Part shown: one piece after another, positions 57,114 through 64,000 of the stretch
How the letters are laid out: the number at the start of each line of letters is the position of its first letter
Position numbering within the stretch: the first letter of the stretch is position 1
Source of the DNA: Calditrichota bacterium
GTDB lineage: Bacteria > Zhuqueibacterota > Zhuqueibacteria > Zhuqueibacterales > Geothermadaptataceae
Assembly: GCA_008501765.1 (NCBI GenBank)
Contig: QQUE01000012.1
Location: 372,001 to 436,000, forward strand
Length of the DNA stretch: 64,000 nucleotides
Reading direction: 5' to 3'
Translations under genes and position numbers: made by a program
Notes under the pieces: model-generated
What the model was told of the DNA's origin: nothing
The model's input: only the letters and a program-made list of their open reading frames with translations
The model's database searches: none

Positions 57114-58034
57114 TTAATTCGCCGATAGGTTGTTCAAATCTTCAACCGTATCAACGCCTTTAACACGTTTTTTCCGATCTATGCGGCGTAAAAGCCCTGC
57201 CAATACCCGCTGCGGTCCAACTTCATAAAATGTTTCTGCGCCATCGCGCACCATATTTTCCATCGATTGCGACCAGAGAACCGGGCTGGTTAACTGCTGT
57301 TCTAAAAGTTCTTTAATTTCTTCTGCATCCTGGACCGGTTCTGCTTTCACATTGGAATAGACCGGCACGTGCGCATTTTTAAACGAAGATGTGTGAATCG
57401 CCTCTTTCAATGACTGCCCCGCACTTTCCATCAGAGGAGAATGAAATGCACCACCCACGACCAGCGGCACGGCACGTTTTGCGCCAAATTCCGCAGCAAT
57501 CTCAACGGCTTTAGCAATGCCTTCGAGGCTGCCGGAAATAACGATTTGTCCCGGTGAATTAAAGTTTGCCGGAGTCACAATACCTGCATCCGAGGCGGCC
57601 GCACAAAGTTTCGCAACATTTTCATCGTCCATTCCAATGATTGCAGCCATGGTTCCCGGTTGAATTTCTCCGGCTTTTTGCATAGCATCACCGCGGATTT
57701 TTACCAACTTTAACGCATCAAGAAATTCGATAGCGCCTGCAGCCACCAGAGAGGAATATTCTCCCAAACTATGGCCAGCGACGAAGTCCGGTTTTATGCC
57801 GGAATCTGCAAGCAAACGGGTTGCAACACAACTGTGCACGAATATCGCCGGCTGGGTAATATATGTTTGTTTTAACTTATCTTCCGGCCCGTTAAAGCAG
57901 ATATTTTTTAAATCAAAATCCAGAATTTCATCAGCCTGCTCAACCATCTCTGCAGCTACGGGATATGTCTCAACGAGGTCTTTCAGCATGCCAACATATT
58001 GGGATGCTTGCCCCGGATATAAAAAAGCGATCAA
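57114..58034 (-). CDS. fabD: Malonyl-CoA:ACP transacylase
   Basis: A 306-aa enzyme starting MIAFLYPGQASQYVGM, with the nucleophile motif VAGHSLGEYSSL (Ser near residue 90) and the His in GGAFHSPLM. It loads malonyl groups on ACP. Confidence 0.96.
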   Translation of the reverse strand: MIAFLYPGQASQYVGMLKDLVETYPVAAEMVEQADEILDFDLKNICFNGPEDKLKQTYITQPAIFVHSCVATRLLADSGIKPDFVAGHSLGEYSSLVAAGAIEFLDALKLVKIRGDAMQKAGEIQPGTMAAIIGMDDENVAKLCAAASDAGIVTPANFNSPGQIVISGSLEGIAKAVEIAAEFGAKRAVPLVVGGAFHSPLMESAGQSLKEAIHTSSFKNAHVPVYSNVKAEPVQDAEEIKELLEQQLTSPVLWSQSMENMVRDGAETFYEVGPQRVLAGLLRRIDRKKRVKGVDTVEDLNNLSAN

Positions 58035-58117
58035 AAATTAAGTCCTCAGTTTCAATTTACCAAATTAAGCCTTGCTGCATTCGCGACTTTTGGATTTTAA
58101 CAATTCCAAATTGACAA

Positions 58118-59116
58118 TCAAACTTGCAGCAACAGGGAACCCCAGGTAAAACCGCCACCAAATGAGACCAGCAGAATGAGCTGTCCCGGTTTTATCGCAC
58201 CTGTTTCCCGCGCTTCCGCCAGCGCAATGGGAATCGACGCAGCCGAAGTATTGCCAAATCTATCGACGTTTACATAAACTTTTTCTTCAGCAATTTTTGT
58301 TTTACGCACCGTGGCATTCATTATGCGAATATTAGCCTGATGCGGAATAAGAACATCAACATCTTCGCCTGTCAATCCATTCTTTGCTAAAATAGATTTT
58401 ACAGCTTCACTCATGGCTTTTACGGCTGATTTGAATACTTCCTGACCTTGCATTTTTATAAAATGCTGATTGTTTTCGACGGCCTCTTTCATGGGTATTT
58501 TAGTACCACCACCATAGGAGCACAGCAGCTCCGTCAAACGACCGTCACTTTTCATGTAAGTATCGATAATACCTTTATTTGCATTTTTATCATTCGCTGC
58601 ACCCCAAACGGCTGCGCCGGCGCCATCACCGAACAACACACAGGTCGATCGATCAGTCCAGTCAACAATGCGGCTCAATAACTCGCCACCAATCGTAAGA
58701 ACATGTTTTGCCTTGCCGCTGGAAATCAGCGCATCCGCCATCGTGCTGACGTATACAAATCCGGCACAGGCAGCTTGTAAATCCATCGCGGCGGCATTGA
58801 CTGCGCCAAGTTTTTCCTGGACGTAACATGCTGTTGCCGGGAAAAGTGCATCGCCGGTTACGGTTCCAACCAGAATAACATCAATATCCTTTGGTTTTAA
58901 TCCGGCGTCATGCAACGCTTTTCTGGCTGCGCGAGTGCAAAGTTCAGAAGTTGTTAATTCGGGAGATGCAATTCTTCGTTCTTTTATACCGGTTCTTTCC
59001 TGAATCCACTGATCGTTTGTATCAACCATTTTTTCCAAATCCTGGTTGGTAAGAACTTTTTCAGGTACAGAATAACCGGTTCCAAGTAAAACTGTCTTAG
59101 GCGTTTTCAGCGACAA
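58118..59116 (-). CDS. fabH: 3-oxoacyl-ACP synthase III
   Basis: A 332-aa KAS III. Catalytic Cys in DLQAACAGFVY, His in LIPHQANIRI and Asn in FGNTSAASIPIAL. It starts fatty acid synthesis with acetyl- or branched acyl-CoA. It overlaps plsX by 20 bp. Confidence 0.96.
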   Translation of the reverse strand: MSLKTPKTVLLGTGYSVPEKVLTNQDLEKMVDTNDQWIQERTGIKERRIASPELTTSELCTRAARKALHDAGLKPKDIDVILVGTVTGDALFPATACYVQEKLGAVNAAAMDLQAACAGFVYVSTMADALISSGKAKHVLTIGGELLSRIVDWTDRSTCVLFGDGAGAAVWGAANDKNANKGIIDTYMKSDGRLTELLCSYGGGTKIPMKEAVENNQHFIKMQGQEVFKSAVKAMSEAVKSILAKNGLTGEDVDVLIPHQANIRIMNATVRKTKIAEEKVYVNVDRFGNTSAASIPIALAEARETGAIKPGQLILLVSFGGGFTWGSLLLQV

Positions 59117-60128
59117 CTTCCAATCCTCTTAGGGCTTCTAATTCATGTTGTATAATTTCATTAATTTTCGAATCAACCATTTCCCGCGCCTTTAAAATCG
59201 CATTAGAAACAGCCTTCGGGGTTGATCGACCATGAGAAATGATAACAACACCATTAATTCCCAAGAGAGGCACGCCACCGTATTCTTCATAATCCCATGC
59301 TTTTTTCACTTTGCTGAATACCGGCTTCATTAAAAGTCCGCCAATCAAAGCCCTTCTGCTGCCTTTGATATTGCGCCTTATCTGGTCCCCCAATACTTCA
59401 GCCAGATTTTCAGCAAATTTTAAAAGTATGTTCCCAACAAAGCCGTCACAAACGATCACATTGGCTTCGCTGTTCAATATATCATTGCCTTCAACATTGC
59501 CGATGAAATTCAGCCCAGTTTGCGACAACTGTGCGTGAACTTGCAGTGTTAATTCATTGCCTTTTTTCTTCTCTTCACCGATACTCAACAGAGCCACTTT
59601 GGGTCGTGGTTTTCCCATTATCTTCGAGGTGAAAATAGAGCCCATGATCGCAAATTCAACCAAATTTCTTGGTTTGCTGTCAACATTTGCACCAACGTCG
59701 ATGATAAAAGTAAAATCATCTTCATGGGGTACAAACGAGCCGATTGCAGGCCTGTGCACACCTTTGAGGCGACCCAGGGTCAGCAAGCCCGACGCCATTG
59801 CAGCTCCGGTATTTCCAGCGCTTACCACAGCATCGACTTTGCCTGCTTTCTGCAATTTTTGCGCAACAAAAATTGAGGAATCCGGCTTTTGTTTCAATGC
59901 ACTCGATGGACTGTCATCCATTCCAACGACCTGGGAAGCATGAACAATCGAGTATCGCGCCCTATTTATCAGGTCTTTATGGCGATCAATTTCATCAGCA
60001 ATTCGCTGGTGATCACCCACAAAAACCACCTCTATCGCACCTTTACAATGTGCGCTCGCAATCAGTCCGCCCTCTACCGGGGCTTCAGGGGCTTTGTCCC
60101 CTCCCATTGCATCCAGAGCTATTTTCAT
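59097..60128 (-). CDS. plsX: Phosphate acyltransferase
   Basis: A 343-aa PlsX with MKIALDAMGGDKAPEAPVEG at the start and VSAGNTGAAMASGLLTLG in the core. It makes acyl-phosphate from acyl-ACP for glycerolipid synthesis. rpmF and the DUF177 gene lie upstream, the classic order. Confidence 0.96.
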   Translation of the reverse strand: MKIALDAMGGDKAPEAPVEGGLIASAHCKGAIEVVFVGDHQRIADEIDRHKDLINRARYSIVHASQVVGMDDSPSSALKQKPDSSIFVAQKLQKAGKVDAVVSAGNTGAAMASGLLTLGRLKGVHRPAIGSFVPHEDDFTFIIDVGANVDSKPRNLVEFAIMGSIFTSKIMGKPRPKVALLSIGEEKKKGNELTLQVHAQLSQTGLNFIGNVEGNDILNSEANVIVCDGFVGNILLKFAENLAEVLGDQIRRNIKGSRRALIGGLLMKPVFSKVKKAWDYEEYGGVPLLGINGVVIISHGRSTPKAVSNAILKAREMVDSKINEIIQHELEALRGLEVVAENA

Positions 60129-60272
60129 TTTTTATCCATCAATTCCTGCATCATCCAACTCCCAATTCATATTAAAAGTCAATGAAATGGAATTGTACTC
60201 ATCCAAATTATCATATAAATTCAAAAGCAATTCATCATTTGACGACAATATATATTTATTCTGGATAGGTAT

Positions 60273-60452
60273 TTAATTCTGCGGAATAAAGACAGAACGT
60301 CCATCATAATAACCACAGTTTGGGCAGGCTCTATGAGGCAACTTCGGTTGATGGCAATTCTTGCACTCGGAAACGGAGGTCTCGCTCAATTTCCAATGTG
60401 TTCTTCTTTTATCGCGTCGCTGCGGCGAATTGCGTCTTTTTGGTACGGCCAC
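60273..60452 (-). CDS. rpmF: Ribosomal protein L32
   Basis: A 59-aa protein from a GTG start with ggag 7 bp before it. It begins MAVPKRRNSPQRRDKRRTH and has the paired cysteines of the zinc-binding form (CKNC and CPNCG). It sits between plsX and DUF177 as in many bacteria. It is too short to stand out among longer frames on the other strand. Confidence 0.93.
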   Translation of the reverse strand: MAVPKRRNSPQRRDKRRTHWKLSETSVSECKNCHQPKLPHRACPNCGYYDGRSVFIPQN

Positions 60453-60485
60453 TGTATTTCTCCTTCGGGTTTATGCTAATTTTAT

Positions 60486-60986
60486 TCAGATTTTTTTTAA
60501 TTTCTTTAAGGCTTCCCAACGTGGATCAATTTTTTCATCGGCACAGGTGCATGCACTGATATTCAAATTTTGCCCACATTGACACAGGCCTTTGCAACTC
60601 TCGGAACATATGGCTTTAATCGGTATACCGAGTAAAACTGTTTCTCTGACGTCGGTATCGATTTCAAGTTCACGCGGATTATCTGCGATCAACCGAACGA
60701 ATTCAGAATCTTCAGTTATCAATTTTTCGTTCGGTGTAAATAATACCGAACAATTGTCATCGATTGCCAAGGAATATTGTTCTAAACAGCGGTCACAGGT
60801 CAACTCAATCTGTGTTTTTACATTTAATTTAATGTAATAATCACGGTCGCGCTTATCAATTTGAACATCGACTTTTACTTTTTCAGTAAAATCGTCCGGA
60901 TTCTCAAAGCCAAATGCTGCGGCTGCATCCAAAAGATGGTCTGTGTACAGACCATCTTTTAAGTGGGAAACTTGTAATTTCATCAT
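60486..60986 (-). CDS. DUF177 (YceD-like) protein
   Basis: A 166-aa protein starting at the MMKLQVSHLKDG methionine pair. It has VDVQIDKRDRDYYIKLNVKTQIELTCDRCLEQY and ends with a Cys-rich tail (CSESCKGLCQCGQNLN, CTCADEKIDPRW), as in DUF177. The gene is next to rpmF, its standard place. A role in rRNA or ribosome metabolism is known only for some relatives. Confidence 0.85.
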   Translation of the reverse strand: MMKLQVSHLKDGLYTDHLLDAAAAFGFENPDDFTEKVKVDVQIDKRDRDYYIKLNVKTQIELTCDRCLEQYSLAIDDNCSVLFTPNEKLITEDSEFVRLIADNPRELEIDTDVRETVLLGIPIKAICSESCKGLCQCGQNLNISACTCADEKIDPRWEALKKLKKI

Positions 60987-61188
60987 TTCAATATGCAAAA
61001 AAGAACGCAAATTTAAAATTAAATAGCTTTTAAGTCAAGCAAAAATTCGTGACTACTGAATAGAGACCGAGCGCGAGAATAATTAACTTGAAACAAAACC
61101 TTAACTTAATTCACATCGAACGGCTGAATTTTATTCAGTTGGTGTGAGATTCCGCATTTCATAATGCGCCGCCTGGATTTGTTCCGAA

Positions 61189-61671
61189 CTATTTATAATC
61201 GATCCAGGGCGGTTCTTCCAGCAAGTCACCGATATATTTATCCGCAAACGCTCTGGCCGCTTTCCTCGTTCGAAAACTTCCTATTCGCAGTCGATACCAT
61301 TTTTCACCCGATTCAGGCAATATTTCCTCAGCTATCTGGCAATCAAGGCCAGCATCAAAAAATCGTTGCTTATCGCGTTCAGCATACTTTCTGGTTTTCC
61401 ATGATGAAAGTTGCAACGTATATTGTCCATCCGGGTCAAATTTTAGCGCCGCATCGTTGCCTATTGCAGTGGCATTTTTTTGAACAATTTGTTGAGGTTC
61501 CTCAACAATTCTGTCAACTGCAATTGATGCAGAATCTTTAACCTGCGGTTGCATGGTTTCCTGTTTATTTTCCGCCGCTGTCTCAGCGGTAGAATCATCT
61601 GCTGATTTTGAGCAGGAACCACCGAGCACCAAAATCAACAGAAATAAATGCATGATTTTAAAAACTTTCAT
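61189..61671 (-). CDS. SPOR-domain lipoprotein
   Basis: A 160-aa protein with a lipoprotein signal (FLLILVLGGSC, Cys near residue 20), a disordered Ala/Glu/Gln-rich linker and a C-terminal SPOR domain (~80-150; YTLQLSSWKTRKYAERDKQRF, WYRLRIGSFRTRKAARAFADK). SPOR domains bind denuded septal peptidoglycan. Confidence 0.8.
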   Translation of the reverse strand: MKVFKIMHLFLLILVLGGSCSKSADDSTAETAAENKQETMQPQVKDSASIAVDRIVEEPQQIVQKNATAIGNDAALKFDPDGQYTLQLSSWKTRKYAERDKQRFFDAGLDCQIAEEILPESGEKWYRLRIGSFRTRKAARAFADKYIGDLLEEPPWIDYK

Positions 61672-61904
61672 ACAAACTCCGCAACAACATTTTTTTCGGC
61701 TTGCAGTGCTCAGGTGCGATCTGGCAATATAAGAGGCAATTTTTTATTCAGCAATGATAATTGTACGAATTTTAATGAAGCTGATCGGCGTGTTTGAATC
61801 GCAGTAAAACTGAATTAACTTATTTTGTTCCTGCCTTAATGAACCTGTATCACAATAAAATGGAAAAATTAAGCCGGATTTCTTGCATCCGGCTTAAAAT
61901 CAAC

Positions 61905-62327
61905 TTAAGCTGTCTGAACAAGCTCGCTACCGCTGAAAAAGAACGAGATTTCGATTTCTGCATTCTCATCAGAATCAGACCCGTGTACCGCATTGTTGCC
62001 GATACTGGTCGCAAAATCTTTGCGAACTGTGCCTTCAGCGGCTTCAGCCGGGTTGGTTGCACCTATCAAAGTGCGATAATCTGCAACTGCATTTTCTTTG
62101 CCAAGGGCGAGAACAACGCAGCGATCGCTGGACATGAATTCGACCAGTTCACCATAAAATGGGCGCTCTTTGTGCACCTCGTAAAATGCGCCTGCAGTTT
62201 CAGCATTCAACCGCACCATTTTCATCCCGAGAATGCGGAATCCTGCCGATAAAAAGCGGTCGATAATTTTTCCTGTATGGTTAGCGCCGACTGCATCCGG
62301 CTTGATGATAGCTAAGGTTTTACTCAC
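61905..62327 (-). CDS. ndk: Nucleoside diphosphate kinase
   Basis: A 140-aa Ndk: [13 protein letters not shown] at the start, and the catalytic His in [13 protein letters not shown]. It balances nucleoside triphosphates. It is adjacent to sucD. Confidence 0.96.
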   Translation of the reverse strand: MSKTLAIIKPDAVGANHTGKIIDRFLSAGFRILGMKMVRLNAETAGAFYEVHKERPFYGELVEFMSSDRCVVLALGKENAVADYRTLIGATNPAEAAEGTVRKDFATSIGNNAVHGSDSDENAEIEISFFFSGSELVQTA

Positions 62328-62395
62328 TGTTTAAAACTCCATTGTTTTGAAAAGTATGAATTAATCCGTTGTGCAAAACAGATTTTGATTTATGA

Positions 62396-63265
62396 TTACA
62401 ATAAGCCCTGCATTGTTTCACCCAGAACTGCCGGGCTTTCGCACACTTTTGCACCCGCAGCACTCAAGGCAGCCATTTTTTCATCGGCCGTACCGCTGCC
62501 GCCTGAAATTATCGCGCCGGCATGTCCCATGCGACGGCCGGGAGGTGCAGTACGTCCTGCGATAAACGCAACGACTGGTTTATCCATTTCCGCTTTAATA
62601 TACTCGGCGGCTTCCTGTTCTGCAGAACCACCAATTTCACCGATGACGATTACGGCATCTGTATCCGGGTCCTGGTTAAATAATTTTAAGGCATCAATAT
62701 GCGTCGTTCCGATGATCGGATCGCCGCCAATTCCGATGCAGGTTGATTGGCCGATTCCAAGTTCTGTCAACTGGTGCACCGCTTCATAAGTCAGTGTACC
62801 GGATTTTGAGACCACACCAACCCGGCCTTTTTTATGAATAAATCCCGGCATGATGCCAATTTTGCACTCACCCGGCGTTATCACACCCGGGCAATTGGGG
62901 CCAACGAGTATCGTTTCGCGTGTATCGAGAAAGGCTTTGACGGTGACCATATCTGCTGTCGGAATACCTTCAGTAATGGCGATAACAACCCCAATTCCGG
63001 CATCCGCGCCTTCCATGATGGCATCAGCGGCAAATGGCGGCGGTACAAAAATCACCGCGGCGTTAGCACCCGTTTCTTTAACTGCATCAGCTACGGTATT
63101 AAAAATTGGAATCCGGTTACGAAATTTCTGGCCGCCTTTTCCCGGCGTCACTCCTGCAACGATATTGGTGCCGTACTCCAGCATTTGATCCGAGTGAAAA
63201 GTCCCTTCGCCGCCGGTAATTCCCTGGACAACGAGGCGTGTATCTTTATTTATTAAAATGCTCAA
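62396..63265 (-). CDS. sucD: Succinyl-CoA ligase, alpha subunit
   Basis: A 289-aa protein from TTG 63263-63265, preceded by aggagg; a longer frame upstream would add a non-conserved leader. It has [25 protein letters not shown], the CoA-binding GPNCPGVI loop and the phospho-His in [18 protein letters not shown]. It pairs with sucC 100 bp upstream in the TCA cycle. Confidence 0.95.
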   Translation of the reverse strand: MSILINKDTRLVVQGITGGEGTFHSDQMLEYGTNIVAGVTPGKGGQKFRNRIPIFNTVADAVKETGANAAVIFVPPPFAADAIMEGADAGIGVVIAITEGIPTADMVTVKAFLDTRETILVGPNCPGVITPGECKIGIMPGFIHKKGRVGVVSKSGTLTYEAVHQLTELGIGQSTCIGIGGDPIIGTTHIDALKLFNQDPDTDAVIVIGEIGGSAEQEAAEYIKAEMDKPVVAFIAGRTAPPGRRMGHAGAIISGGSGTADEKMAALSAAGAKVCESPAVLGETMQGLL

Positions 63266-63381
63266 TGTATCCTCCTGTTTCTTGCGCTTGCAAAACAAAG
63301 ATGATATGCGTTATTTTATATTTTAGAATAATTTAAATGCTGTCAAATTTTTTTTAACCTGCTGCTTTAAACTTTCACCAT

Positions 63382-64000
63382 TCAACCAATGGACGCCACA
63401 GCTTTTTCCGCCGCATCTTTTAAAGATGTCGCAACTTCCATTTTCACGTCGGAATTGGCGAGCAATTCTGCAGCTTCTTCAGCATTTGTGCCTTCCAGGC
63501 GTACGACCAGCGGCACATTAATTTGCACATTTTTCGCGGCCTGAATTATCCCTTGAGCCACACGGTCACAGCGTACAATGCCGCCGAAAATATTGATCAA
63601 TACTGCTTTTACGTTTGGATCAGCCAAAATTATTTTGAAGCCATTTTCCACCGTTTCCGGGCTGGCATTGCCACCGACATCGAGAAAATTGGCCGGATCA
63701 CCGCCATTGAGCTTGATGATGTCCATCGTTGCCATTGCCAGGCCTGCGCCATTAACCATGCAGCCGACATTGCCGTCAAGTTTTATGTAATTGAGATCGT
63801 ATTTGCTGGCTTCAACCTCGAGGGGCTCCTCTTCTTCCAAATCGCGAAGCTCGAAAAAATCTTTGTGTCGATAAAGGGCGTTGTCATCGAAATTTATTTT
63901 CGCATCGAGTGCGAGAACACGGCCGTCCGTGGTCACGATCAATGGATTAATTTCAAAAAGTGAAGCGTCGGTAGCGACATAAGCTTTATACAAAGCCATG
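63382..64000 (-). CDS. sucC: Succinyl-CoA ligase, beta subunit, C-terminal part
   Basis: At least 205 codons of SucC run off the right edge; the ATG near 63999 is internal. It includes [34 protein letters not shown] and [16 protein letters not shown], the C-terminal ligase domain. The ATP-grasp domain lies outside the window. Confidence 0.95.
   Translation of the reverse strand, partial: MALYKAYVATDASLFEINPLIVTTDGRVLALDAKINFDDNALYRHKDFFELRDLEEEEPLEVEASKYDLNYIKLDGNVGCMVNGAGLAMATMDIIKLNGGDPANFLDVGGNASPETVENGFKIILADPNVKAVLINIFGGIVRCDRVAQGIIQAAKNVQINVPLVVRLEGTNAEEAAELLANSDVKMEVATSLKDAAEKAVASIG

Overview
The window looks like a chromosomal piece of a Gram-negative, LPS-making bacterium of the FCB group (Bacteroidota/Calditrichota/KSB1-like; the phylum is an inference). 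Reasons: an LpxC-FabZ fusion, LpxA, several outer-membrane barrels, an M4 peptidase with PKD repeats and a FlgD/type IX-style C-terminal sorting domain, and a bacterial FASII cluster. Base composition is moderate, with clearly AT-richer islands in the accessory region.

Layout. 1-6135 (+): lipid A and isoprenoid housekeeping genes (lpxC-fabZ end, lpxA, a LipM-like ligase, an outer-membrane protein, dxr, rseP). 6137-14674 (-): an SDR, two paralogous barrels, the large M4 peptidase, an alginate-export-like porin and a sugar dehydrogenase-like lipoprotein, with two palindromic or MITE-like elements between them. 15741-32362 (+): a type III-D-like CRISPR effector operon: CARF/PD-(D/E)XK effector, HD-less Cas10, small RAMP, Csx10-like protein, double-RAMP fusion, Csx19-like protein, a RAMP fused to a cold-shock domain, a split AAA ATPase plus PIN protein, a second large RAMP, a small membrane protein and Cas6. 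33106-34835: CRISPR array 1 (25 repeats), with a tail of degenerate repeats alternating with AT-rich hairpin units and a four-helix-bundle gene. 36651-42525: two unrecognised proteins, a short reverse transcriptase, 1.57 kb of 112-bp palindromic tandem repeats, then cas1 and cas2. 42589-46523: five membrane or envelope proteins that include ExbB/TolQ-like and ExbD/TolR-like subunits. 47418-50289: CRISPR array 2 (41 repeats), with a leader homologous to that of array 1. 50712-64000 (-): initiator tRNA, CorC, YigZ, PilZ, rnc, fabF, acpP, fabG, fabD, fabH, plsX, rpmF, DUF177, a SPOR lipoprotein, ndk, sucD and the end of sucC.

How it may work together. RT-Cas1-Cas2 would acquire spacers, possibly from RNA, into two arrays that share a leader and almost the same repeat. 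Cas6 would process the transcripts, the multi-RAMP/Cas10 complex would recognise target RNA, and Cas10 (GGDD present, HD absent) would make cyclic oligoadenylate to switch on the CARF nuclease. The most unusual content is the ExbB/ExbD-like motor module between cas2 and array 2, the ATPase-PIN pair and OB/cold-shock tails inside the effector operon, and the palindromic repeat block that caps the RT gene.
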